Below are positions 10,931-21,349 of a stretch of DNA of 64,000 nucleotides, piece after piece. A program made the position numbers and the translations under genes. Under the pieces are notes generated by a model. That model was given only the letters and a program-made list of their open reading frames with translations. It was not told where the DNA came from and searched no databases. The DNA is from Plantago ovata (lineage: Eukaryota; Streptophyta; Magnoliopsida; Lamiales; Plantaginaceae): assembly GCA_028274465.1 (NCBI GenBank), contig CM051457.1:110173982-110237981 (forward strand), read 5' to 3'. How positions within the stretch are numbered: position 1 is the first letter of the stretch; every line of letters starts with the position of its first letter.

Positions 10931-11798
10931 TATATCGTCGAGCAGTCCACGGGCAGAACCTTCATTCTCTTCAATCTCCATTCTTCTTCTTCTCGTTTTT
11001 CTCTCTTCTCATCTCCATTTCTCCTTCAAAACTCCACCATTTTCATCCATTTTGGTAGCAAATTGAAGCTTATTGCACAAGCAACAAGGAACAACCTTCA
11101 ATTTGAAGTTTTTTTGGTCAATTTTGTGCAAAATCAAAGGTATGAACTCTAACCCTTATTTGATTTTTAATATGGGAATTATCCAATTGTTGGTTAAATT
11201 GTCAAATGTATGTTACATAGTAGTTGATACAAGTCTATTTTGCTTAAATGTGTAGTTGATTGTTGTTAAAATTGAGTAATGAATCAATTTTGGGATTTTA
11301 TTAATTTGGGGATTTCTTAAATTATGGAAATGTATGTTAGTATTAAGTAGATATTAGTTGTTATAGTTGAATGTTAGTTTTGGATTATGTTAATTTGGGT
11401 TTGTTAATTAAAATCGAGACTTAGATCAATTTAGGGCTTTTTTTAGTTTTGTATTTGATCGAATTTCATGTTCCATAACTAGGTTATATACTTATATAAG
11501 GTTAATTTTGTAGTTGAATACGATAAAATTGAGTAATTTATGAAAATCGAGACTTGTAGCTCAATTTGGGGGTTTTGAAATAAAGTGAAAATGGGTTCGA
11601 GATGATGATATGATGATGATGTTAGGTTAGAGATGATGTTCATATGGTTGTTGTTGACAATGCTAGGCTAGAGATGATGTTCTTGATGGTTGGTTGATTG
11701 GTGATAAGGTTGATGATGTTAGGCTAGAGATGATGTTGTTATATGGTTGATTGGTGATATAGTTGATAATGTTAGGCTTGATATTGTTTTATTTGCAG
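10931..11798 (+). promoter_or_regulatory. CACTA internal gene: probable 5' UTR and first intron
   Basis: A pyrimidine-rich leader (TTCTTCTTCTTCTCG and neighbours, about 10,965-11,060) is followed by a donor-like AAAG/GTATGA at about 11,140. The acceptor TTTGCAG ends at 11,798, just before the ATG. The intron contains three or four imperfect tandem copies of a GTTAGGCTAGAGATGATGTT unit at about 11,585-11,785. Confidence 0.5.
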
Positions 11799-13754
11799 AT
11801 GCCGAAACCTAGGTGCAACTACATTCCACCCGAGTTACGAGTTCCTGGAGTCCCAGGGTACGAGCAGGGTGTAGTTCCACCCACCATTGGATTCTCGGAG
11901 GGGAGTAGCTCCTCATCGTCAACCAGGTAGAAGAAGGCTAAGTTTGACCCATTTGCGAACCTACATGATGATGGTGCCCATACGTGACGCCGACCCTGGG
12001 TGCCATGTATAAGGGGAAGCCTGTTCCGTTCCCTAACGGGAAAGCTGCGTAAGTACACTTTCTGCTGTTTAGTTTATTGTTTAACTTGTGACATATTACG
12101 TATACTTTATTATGCTTATTCATTCTTATTTGTATTTAACAATCATAATAGGTTTTACCCTGCATCTGCCCATTCGAAGATCGGTGACATCATCACCCAG
12201 AAGTTCATCGCTCCAGCACCGACTGAGGACCGTGGTGGGGAGAAGTGGTCAAGGCTGCCTGACCATGTCATTGGCTTCTACTTCGATGAGCTGCGGGTAT
12301 TGTAACAATTTTAAATGTTTAGTAAACGTTGTTTTATTTTTATTCTAAATTTACGTGAGTGGTATGTTAGCCACTATACTTGGGTGATATGTTAGTCACC
12401 ATGTGTTAGTTGTTTTTTTAGGGCAATGTGAGTGGTATGTTAGCCACTATATTTGGGTGATATGTTAGTCACCATTGTGCTTACGTTAATCTTGTTCTTG
12501 TTGTATTGATTGTTGTGTCGTACTAAATTGTGACCTTTGGTTGTTTTGGTGGTTAGAAACACTACTACTTGCCAAACGTGCTATTGAAGGAGCTTTGGTT
12601 TGTTTTCAACACTGTTGGTGCTTGTTGTTACCGAGACAAGGTCCACGACCTTAAGGAGTCTCCTCGAGTGGAGCCTAGATTCATCCACGACAGCGAGTGG
12701 CCTCTGTGGTTGGCTTACTGGAAGACACAGGATGCCGAGGACCTAGCAGAACAGAACAAGAAGAATCGAGCACGGGCGGACAGAAGCAGCTCCCGTGATG
12801 ACGAGGACTATTCGAAGCACCATCTCGGCACACAGTCTCAGGCCACTTGTGACCTCAATGCGGTAAGTTAACTTGTACTTTACTCCAGTCACTTTCAATA
12901 TTCTTAAAATTTTATTGTAAACACTGACACTTATTACTTTGCAAAATGAACAGAGGCTCACTGGACAAGGATGTGAGTCGTACTTGACCATGGTGAAAAA
13001 TGTCAAGTTCAAGAACGGCAAGTGAACATGCAAGAAAGCCCAGAAACTGAATGTAAGTACATAAATGAGTAGTTTGAGTTACTTGTACTGTATTTCTTTT
13101 TAAAAAGTTTGTATATGTATTGTAATATATCAACTCATGTATTGCTTAACTGCTTGTAGGAGGAGGTTGAGGCTTTGTACATGCTTAAGATGCAAGAGAA
13201 GGGTGACGGACTTACGATGGAGGAAGAGAACGCTGCCTTCCTCGAGGTGAACCCTCCTGGCCCTAAGTGGTCGGTCTATGGCTCAGGGAACTTGGGACGT
13301 TCTCTTGCAGCTGAATCATTTCAACGCTCATCCGGTTCTACATCCAGCTCAGATTCTCGATTGGCTGAGGAGATGGCAGCACTTAGGGCCGAGAATGCTA
13401 GGATGATGACCATTCAGAACACACTTGTGTCTCAGGTATATTCACTTGTATGCTAAGATTATGTTGATATGTCATGTAGATGTATAACCACTTGTATGCT
13501 CATTTACATTGCTTGCATCTATCATTCATATTCTTAACTACATCGATCATTACTTGTGTCAGGTGGAGACGCAGAATTTCGTGCTGAAGAAGCTGCTGGA
13601 GAAGCATCCCATTGGCATAGACCCGTTCGCAGAGGGAGCTGTGTTTCAGACCGGGGAGGGGAGCCCTGGTACGGCGGGGAGTGCGGGTTTGCAAGGCAGT
13701 TCTCATGCTCCTTCGGGTTCCAGTGGTCGTGGTTCTAGTGGTCGTCGTCCTTAG
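11799..13754 (+). pseudogene. CACTA-encoded protein (Ptta/En/Spm type), decayed
   Basis: Six inferred exons: 11,799-12,048, 12,152-12,296, 12,557-12,862, 12,954-13,052, 13,160-13,435 and 13,563-13,754, all with GT-AG introns. The spliced frame resembles the plant En/Spm transposase_24 family: WPLWLAYWKTQDAEDL, then NKKNRARADRSS, then a C-terminal ALRAENARMM coiled-coil-like stretch and a Gly/Ser-rich tail. Exon 1 has in-frame TAG (11,928) and TGA (11,985) and does not join exon 2 in frame. Exon 4 has TGA (13,023). All three stops could arise from single C-to-T changes (CAG or CGA), as expected for a methylated element. The family assignment is moderate; that the gene is broken is clear. Confidence 0.65.
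12353..12480. repeat. Tandem duplication in CACTA intron
   Basis: Two copies of a unit GTGAGTGGTATGTTAGCCAC...GTGATATGTTAGTCACCAT separated by a short T-rich stretch, lying in intron 2. Each unit has an internal inverted GTGGTATGTTAGCCAC pairing. Confidence 0.75.
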
Positions 13755-13974
13755 ATTTTGACATTTTAGTTGGGCATTTGTAGTACTATTGTAAAACTTT
13801 CACATTTACATTTCCAGTAAACGTTTTTCTATTTTGAAGAATCGAATTTTATTGAATTTTATTTTCAATTCAATTTTATTGATTTTTAATTTTTAGTACG
13901 TAAATTTATATTATTAAACAGGTTGTTGTACAATTATTAAGAAAAATAATAAAAAAATTAAAAAAAAAAACAAA

Positions 13975-14240
13975 AATACCAACGGATAACTTTACCCGTC
14001 GGTAACTGTCACCAACGGATAAATTTATCCGTCGGTCAAACGAATAAGGGCTGGTCAACGCCCTTATTCGTCAATCCGTCGGTATTATCCGTCGCTAAAT
14101 TTAGCGACGAATAATAACCGTCGGTAAAGGAATTACCGACGGATAAAATAGCTACGCGCTATTTATCCGTCGGTAAGGGAGAACCGATCCGTCGGTAAGG
14201 GCTTACCGACGGATCGGTCGCCTATTACCGACGGTAAATG
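13975..14240. repeat. CACTA right subterminal repeat array
   Basis: About a dozen copies of ACC(G/A)ACGGAT in both orientations, matching the left array, with long inverted pairs such as GAATAAGGGC/GCCCTTATTC. It ends at the element terminus. Confidence 0.85.
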
Positions 14241-14345
14241 CGTCGCTTCTTGTGGTGGTTTAGACCCTTTATTGTATTACTTTTCGAACATTTTTTATGC
14301 TCCGTTTTAAAATGAAAATTTTAGATGTTTTAAAGAAAAAAATAT

Positions 14346-14936
14346 TAAATTATTTCTGGATTCTAATTGTAGTTTAATGCAGTCACCCAAATATTATAGT
14401 TACTGACTTACTGTCAAGTCTCAACTAACTATTTGATGATTTGAAGTTTAGAAACAACACTACTTCACTTTGATTAATTGAATAGGTGGAACCGATGGAT
14501 ACAAATTTACGCTTAAGGTATGCGCCATTAGTTTTGGTAAAAGATTTCATATCAACATTTACACAAAATGGAATTTAATTCTACCTAGGTACTTTTAAAA
14601 TTAGTGGAGTAGATCCTTGGAAGGAAAATAAAAATTATATATATTGACAATGATATCTTTCTTGCATATTCTTAACTTACGAGCGTTAATTATAATTTAA
14701 AACAAAATCAAATATATAGATTGCAAGAATCGGGCCAAAGTAATTAAAGACAATTAAACTACAAAACAAAGTCAATTTCCATAGATTCAATTTTGACAAT
14801 AGCACTAATTAATTCTATACCATTTGCAAATTGTTGCAAACAAGTCATAATAAGAACTCCACAAGTAAGCAAAGTGGATTTAATTTTATTTATGTTCAAA
14901 AAAAAAAAAAATCGAATTTATTTACCATTTCCTCAC
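14346..14936. other. Expansin upstream region
   Basis: AT-rich DNA between the LINE tail and the expansin TATA box. It is presumably the proximal promoter, but no specific regulatory site is claimed. A 13-base A run lies at about 14,899-14,911. Confidence 0.5.
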
Positions 14937-14944
14937 TATAAATA
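14937..14944 (+). promoter_or_regulatory. TATA box of the expansin gene
   Basis: TATAAATA about 80 bp before the ATG at 15,024, leaving room for a 5' UTR of roughly 50 nt. The position suits a plant RNA polymerase II core promoter. Confidence 0.7.
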
Positions 14945-15023
14945 TCCCTCACTTATCTACTCTATACTCACTACAAATCTTAATCATCCTCTTGAACCCT
15001 GAGCACCCTCTCTCAACTTGGCC

Positions 15024-16466
15024 ATGGCAATTGCACCAAACCACCTTTCTCTTTTGGCTTATGTAGCCCTATTCTCACTTCTTTCAAGTTGTTGCTACGG
15101 CTTCAACCCAAAACTCTTTAGTGCATCAAGACTTCAATCTGGGGATGGCTGGTCCACGGCCCGAGCCAGTTGGTATGGAAACCCTCAGGGTGCTGGAACC
15201 GATGGTAATTTAATGCGCCTTTCGTACACAATGTGAAAATGTTTTAACACGGATTATATGTTTGTTACATAATTTTCTATGCGTACATACATGTGAAATG
15301 TACATGGTGTTTTTTTTTTTTAAGATGCACATGATGTTCGTGGTTGGTTTTTGAATGCAGGAGGTGCATGTGGATATCAAAATGCAGTGGAGTCTGCGCC
15401 GTTTTCTTCATTGATAACCGCTGCGGCTTCCTCACTATACAACGGAGGCAAGGGTTGCGGAGTTTGCTATCAAGTAAGCAAATGATCACATGTTTTACGC
15501 TATCTTATAAAGTACTTCCTCTGTCCCGACTTAATTATATGTTTTTAAACATCGATTCAGCGATTTCTTTTTGTGTTTTAAAGGTGAAATGCACATCAAG
15601 TTCAGTTTGCTCCGGTAAACCGGTGACCGTAGTTGTAACAGATGAATGCCCTGGATGTGACTCACAGTCGATTTTATTCGACTTGAGTGGTACTTCTTTT
15701 GGTACCATGGCTAATACTGGCGAAGGAGAACAACTTAGGAATGTTGGGATTGAGCAAATTCAATATAGAAGGTAAATATTTTTAATGACTTAGAAATTCT
15801 TTTACTATAAAATGTCCATTTTTTGTGGTAAAATATGTTACTTCAAAACTGAAATTTTCTCCTACAAAAGAAAATCTAGGAAAGAAGATCAGCTTTGCAA
15901 ATGATTTGATTTCGAATGCAACAATTACCAAATTAATTAGATTGAGACACATGATGGTAATGTGTATAATTATTATAATTATAAAATATAATAATCCGGA
16001 CAATAAGTCATAATCCTCATATAAACTTTTCCAACAAACTTTTCATATAAATCAATATTTGCTTACACCATTTTACTTATTTATTTCATATACGACATAC
16101 TTAATAAATAATCATATTCCCTAACAATAAAATGCTCATTTTTCCAACAGTGTCGATTGCAACTTCCATGGAGTACCGGTAACCTTCCGGGTCGACCCTG
16201 GCTCAAATGGAAACTATTTTGCTACAGCAATCGAGTACGAAAACGGAAAAGGCCTTGCTAAAGTTGAGCTGGTAGATGCGACTGGAGCACGGTACACAAT
16301 GGGCGAGTCTTGGGGTGCGGTTTACAAGATTGACGCTCCATCCGGCTTAAAACTGCCATATTCCATTAGCCTAACCGGTGTTGGAGGGGAGAATGTGTAT
16401 GCCACAAATGTTATACCGTCTAATTATAGTCCTGGTCAAACTTATAGATCTGTGGTCAACTTTTAA
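15024..16466 (+). CDS. EXPB: Beta-expansin
   Basis: Secreted wall-loosening protein that acts on the cell-wall matrix without hydrolysis. Four exons, 15,024-15,204, 15,361-15,473, 15,584-15,771 and 16,151-16,466, join in phase to 265 residues, the normal family length. Residues 1-26 are a signal peptide with a hydrophobic core ([14 protein letters not shown]). The double-psi beta-barrel domain follows with [31 protein letters not shown] and TDECPGC, then the C-terminal carbohydrate-binding domain (CBM63) with [13 protein letters not shown] and [10 protein letters not shown]. The ATG at 15,024 is chosen because the frame just upstream offers only TTG. Oddity: the usual HFD motif reads LFD (residues 129-131), keeping the Asp but losing the His. 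The frame is intact and TATA and AATAAA signals are present, so it is probably functional. Introns hold AT-rich DNA, and a truncated MITE end (CTTCCTCTGTCCCGAC) lies near 15,512. Confidence 0.93.
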
Positions 16467-16598
16467 TGACTAATTAGTAATTAGTTTGCCTTGGCAAGTT
16501 AATGTTTAAACTTACAGATCCTGTTTCCTGTAACGGGTTTACTTGTCCGATTACGGGTATCATGTGATCTAAGATGTTTTTATGTCTTCTCTATATTA

Positions 16599-16604
16599 AA
16601 TAAA
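16599..16604 (+). terminator. Poly(A) signal of the expansin gene
   Basis: AATAAA 133 bp after the stop codon, followed by T-rich DNA. The Copia element starts only 19 bp further on, so it sits at the very end of this gene's 3' region. Confidence 0.6.
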
Positions 16605-16622
16605 AGTTACTTGCATTTTATA

Positions 16623-17139
16623 TGTAGAGTTCGTATCAACAATATTCGATTCTACTAGATCACAAAAGCTCACAATAACAACTAAATCACCAAGAATCAG
16701 CTGCACCAATCAAACACACACCCAAGCAACCAAAACAGAAAACAAAGCAAGACCGATAAGCAAGAAAGATACAAGAGTTTAATGTGGTTCGGTTGTAAAT
16801 AAACTACGTCCACGGAGATCAACCAGTTGCCACTATATTATATCAATCCCAATTACAAGTCCCTAACAGTATGCAAGAAACAAGAACAAATATGTCTCTC
16901 AAAGCTAGAACCTATAATCTATATAATATCACCCTTCGAAGTAGTCGAACCGGGTCTTCAAGCTGTGTTGTTATATTCTTGAGCATGCAACAATCACCCC
17001 TTTATATAGCTTTCAATTTGCAGTTATACCTAGAGGAATTCGAATAGGAATTGAATTCAAATAGTAATTGATTTCCTAATGGAAACAATTACCTTTTCCT
17101 GATTGCATTCGAAAACAGTTGTTGAGATAACACCTCACA
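16623..17139 (-). repeat. Copia 1 LTR (3' LTR in element sense)
   Basis: 517 bp. The terminal TGTTGAG has changed to TGTAGAG in this copy. Next to it inside lies the sense-strand purine-rich AGGTGGAGATT, a polypurine tract for plus-strand priming. Confidence 0.9.
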
Positions 17140-17164
17140 AATCTCCACCTTTCGCTCAACACCA

Positions 17165-17345
17165 ACGACCTCTGTATCCCTGAAGTTAGGACACACCCCT
17201 TTGCATCTCTAAGGTTAAGACACGCCCCATGTACCTCTAAGGTTAAGATACGCCCCCATGTACCTCTGAGGTTAAGATACCTCCCCGTATGCACCTCTAA
17301 GGTTAAGATGCCTCCCCTTTCCCATCCCTGCGGTTAGGATGAACC
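17165..17345. repeat. Minisatellite inside Copia 1
   Basis: Six imperfect tandem units of 26-32 bp with the core CTCTAAGGTTAAGA(T/C)ACGCCCC lie between the RNase H end and the 3' LTR. Confidence 0.85.
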
Positions 17346-17406
17346 CCTACCTGTTTTGACACCCACAAGTTCTAGGAAAAACCTGAACTTTGGTCCGGGA
17401 AGCGCC

Positions 17407-20400
17407 TTAGTCATAGCATCTGATGCGTTCAAAGATGTATGAATCTTCTTTATCTTCACAACTCCCTTGGCAATGATATCTATGATGAAGAAAAAACCTT
17501 ACATCAATGTGTTTTGTCCTTTCATGATACACATGATGCTTAGTCAACATAATAGCACTTTGATTGTCACAGTGAAAATTCACATGATCCTGTTGGACAC
17601 CCAACTCATTCAATAATCCACCCAACAAGATAGCTTCCTTAACTCCTTCAGTGATAGCCATGAACTCCGCCTCTGTTGTAGATAATGCAACCACAAACTG
17701 CTAACTTGCCTTCCAACTAACTGTCGTGCCAAACAAAATAAACACATACCCTGTGATAGACTTTCTTCCATTCAAGTTCCCTGCAAAATTTGCATCCACA
17801 TATCCAACCAATGGATTCTGCAAGTCATTGCTTTTCTTGAACCTCAGTCCCATCATCCTTGTGCCACTTAAGTATCTGAGAACATCCTTCACAACATCCC
17901 AATGCATTCTCCCAGGATTCCCCATGTATCTGCTGATAACACTCATAGCATATGCAAGATCTGGCCTGCAGCAAATTATAGTATACATAATACTTCCAAC
18001 TGCACTTGCATAAGGTACTCTTGACATAATCCTTACTACTGCAGCATCTTTAGGACATTGTTCCTCAAATAACTCCACCCCAGGTGCAATAGGAGTAACC
18101 ACACTACTGCAATTTGACATATTGAACTTGGATAGAACCTTCATGAGATAACTAGGCTGAGATAGAAACAAATTCTTCTCCTTCTTGTCCCTAGTGATAT
18201 CCATCCCAAGAATTCTACTTGCATCCCCAAGATCCTTCATCTCAAATTCTTCTTGCAGCTTCCCTTTAAGTGTTTCAATCTCCTCCATTGACCTGCTAGT
18301 AATCAACATATCATCCACATACAAGATCCTTCCATCTGCACTCTCCTGAAACTCATCATCTAGAGCTTCACATTCAGTACCTGAGTATTCTGGGACCTGA
18401 TTATAAACCTGTTGTTCTGGAGTTCCGGTCAGGGTTGCCTCAACCCCATGCCCAACACCTAGTGTATCAACCTGCTCCATATTCCAAACAACTTCTCCTA
18501 GTGTTATATCAGTTTCATCATCAGACTCCACCTCAACTGAAATTCCCTGTGCATATCCTTGATCTATTGTATGATGATAGTTTGAAGTTTCACCAACTTC
18601 ATCATCAAGTCGATCATCACCATCTGATTCTGAGCTACTACTAGACTCTTCATTCACTGGTAATATAGGCTCAGCATCCGCAACATCATCGTCCACTGTG
18701 GGCTCCACCTGAGAGTGAACTCTCTCTTCTTCCAACTCAATTCTGGTATTTTTGCAGAGTCGAGGTTGAGTGCGGGGTTGGGCGAACCCCCTCTGTCAAC
18801 ACCTGCCTGCTTGTCCTTCAGAGGTAACACATCTTCATTAAACGGGACATCCCTGCTTATAATACACTTTCCCTTTTTAGGTTCTATGCACCAAAACTTA
18901 TATCCTTTAACCCCATTTGGGTAACCAATAAAGATACACCTCAATGCTCTAGCTTCCAACTTATCTTGCTTGATATGTGCTAAAGCCAAACAGCCAAACA
19001 CCTTGAGTTTTGAATAGTCCACAGTTGTTCCAGTCCATACTTGATCCGGCGTCTTAAACTCCAAAGACACAGCTGGACTCTTATTGATAAATATTGCTGC
19101 TGTAACCATAGCTTCTCCCCAGAAACCTTTGCTTACCCCAGAACTCAGTAACATACACCTAGCCCTCTCCAATAGAGTTCTATTCATTCTTTCTCCAACT
19201 CCATTCTGCGGTGGTGTACCTGCAACTCCACCTTGAGTGAGTGTCCTGGATGGTCCCCATAAATCTGAATGCACATAATCCAAGTTAGCTTTAGTAGTAT
19301 GCTTCCTGTGTTGAAATTGGTCTTGTGCGCCTTCCCCATCACACATGTCTCACAGAATGGTAACTTAGTGAACTTGTCTACTCCAAGTAATCCCTTCTTG
19401 GTAAGTTCCTTCAATCCTTTCTCTCCAAGATGGCCAAGCCTCTTGTGCCATAGATATGTGTTGTCATTCCCATGAACTACTGCACTTTCTCCAGCTACTG
19501 TGTTACCAGATAAATAGTATAGACCATTCTTCTTGACACCTTCCAGCAAGGTTGTCTGAGGTATTGACCCAACACCCCCCTGAACCCCGTGCATAACCCG
19601 CAGAACATCATGACTACAACTCCATGAATATCCCATAGCATCAAATTGACCAAGTGAGATCAGATTCCTCCTCAAATCAGGTATGTACCTTACACCAGTT
19701 AACAATCTAACAGTTCCATCATGCAACTTCAATTTAACATCACCAATGCCTTTGACCATGCATGATTGATTGTTCCCCAAAAGTACAGTTCCACCTTTCC
19801 CATATTTGAAGTTTGTAAACCATTCTTTAACCGGACTCATATGAAAAGAGCACCCAGAATCAAGTATCCAGGATAAGTCTATATTAGAAGTAGAGACCGT
19901 AAGTATCTCTGAGATGTCAAAAGATTGTGTAGCTTGTGCTATGTCAACTGTTCCTGCCTCTCCCCCAGATTGCTTTGGGTTCCTGTTGTTCCACACAGGG
20001 CAATCATTCTTGAGATGTCCCTTATTGTGACAGTGATAGCACCTTCTATTCTCCACAGAATCTGATGACCTAGCCTCTTACTCTCTTGCTTCTTATATTT
20101 CTCCTTTGGTAATCTTTCCCTTGAAGAACCCTTCTTGGAACCATGGTACTTCATAGCAAGACTCTCAGCCAAATGTCCACCTTCCTGCAGATTCTTCTGC
20201 TTATGGAACTCCCTAGTCTTCAATGATTCTCGTACCAAATCCAAAGTTACTTCAACATTACCAAACATCAACGAATCTCTGAAGTTCTCATAGGAGTTGG
20301 GCAGGGAGTTGAGCAACACCATAGCTTTGTCTGCGTCTGTAGTCTTATCACCAACATTCTCCAAGTGTGTTGTGATCTTGTCAAACTCTGCTAACTGCTC

Positions 20401-20757
20401 CAGAATCGGCCTACCTTCATCCATCCTAAAACCAAGAAACTTCTGCTTGAGATACATCATCTGGGCTGATGATTTCCCCATATAAAAATTTTCAAGTTTA
20501 TCCCAGATTTCTTTTGCATCAGTACACTTGATAACCTCCCTCAATGCTTCGTCGCTCAATGAGTGAATTAGTGTATTAAATGCCTTCTTCTTGATTTCTT
20601 TCTTCTTTGCATCGTCTTTTATCTCCTTAAGACCTTCATCCCCCAACAGAGCATCGTCAGCTCCATAATCCGATAACAAGGCCTTAACCCTCAGTTTCCA
20701 CAGGCTGAAATCTGTGTGCTTCGTCAGCTTCTCAATCTCGATTTTAGTTGATGACAT
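17407..20757 (-). pseudogene. Copia 1 gag-pol remnant
   Basis: Reading right to left on the minus strand. Gag starts at 20,757 (MSSTKIEIEKLTKHTDFSLW, Tork/TNT1-like UBN2 fold). After a frameshift near 20,050 comes a zinc knuckle (CYHCHNKGHLKNDC), a protease (LDSGCSFHMS) and the integrase zinc-binding end (WHKRLGHLG...CETC). Another frameshift near 19,300 and a deletion remove the integrase core between HSDLWGP and TPPQNGVGERMNR, losing the second catalytic Asp. Reverse transcriptase starts only at LYVDDML (about 18,320), so its N-terminal half is missing. RNase H follows (YVDANFAG, then STTEAEFMA, CDNQSAIML). It cannot encode working enzymes. The 5' and 3' parts remain and could still serve as a template for helper proteins. 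Confidence 0.9.
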
Positions 20758-20825
20758 TGCTTATATCAAGCTTTAGATTCTCCCGGTGAATTCCTTCGAC
20801 CCTTCTTCCCACAGACGACGCCAAT

Positions 20826-21342
20826 TGTTGAGTTCGTATCAACAATAGTCGATTCTACCTGATCACAAAAGCTCACAATAACAACTAAACCACCAAGAAC
20901 CAGCTGCACCAATCAAACACACACCCAAGCAACCGAAACAAAAAACAGAGCAAGACCGATAAGCAAGAAAGACACAAGAGTTTAACGTGGTTCGGTTGTA
21001 AATAATCTACGTCCACGGAGATCAACCAGCTGCCACTATATTATATCAATCCCAATTATAAGTCCCTAACAGTATGCAAGAAACAAGAACAAATCTGTCT
21101 CTCAAAGCTAGAACCTATAATCTATATAATATCACCATTCGAAGTAGTCGAACCGAGTCTTCAAGCTGTGTTGTTATATTCTTGAGCATGCAGCAATCAC
21201 CCCTTTATATAGCCTTCAATTTGCAGCTATACCTAGATGAATTCGAATAGGAATTGAATTCAAATAGTAATTGATTTCCTAATGGAGACAATTACCTTTT
21301 CCTGATTGCATTCGGAAACAGTTGTTGAGATAACACCTCACA
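20826..21342 (-). repeat. Copia 1 LTR (5' LTR in element sense)
   Basis: 517 bp, matching 16,623-17,139 in full length, with the canonical TGTTGAG end. Followed by the TTATA target duplication. Confidence 0.9.
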
Positions 21343-21349
21343 TTATATT

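Larger units (their letters stand above)
10678..14257 (+). mobile_element. CACTA (En/Spm) transposon
   Basis: 3,580-bp element flanked by the 3-bp target duplication GTT (10,675-10,677 and 14,258-14,260). It opens CACTATAAAAAATCCG. Its other end read inward is CACCACAAGAAGCGACG, so the terminal CACTA has one change there. Dense subterminal ACCGACGGA motifs in both orientations are typical of CACTA elements. Inside is a single decayed multi-exon gene; the main DDE transposase (TNP2/Transposase_21 type) is not seen. Probably a non-autonomous derivative that depended on a helper. Confidence 0.88.
16623..21342 (-). mobile_element. Copia retrotransposon 1, internally deleted
   Basis: 4,720-bp element on the minus strand, flanked by TTATA at 16,618-16,622 and 21,343-21,347. 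Both LTRs are 517 bp, running TGTTGAGTTCG...CACCTCACA on the plus strand, and differ at roughly 23 sites (about 4-5%), so the insertion is much older than the Gypsy below. The primer-binding region next to the right LTR reads TTGGCGTCGTCTGTGGG in the sense direction. The reading frame is broken and large parts of integrase and reverse transcriptase are missing. Confidence 0.93.

Noticed and set aside
12350..12490. Spaced repeats that might suggest a CRISPR array
   Set aside because: Only two copies, within a plant transposon intron; no array structure.
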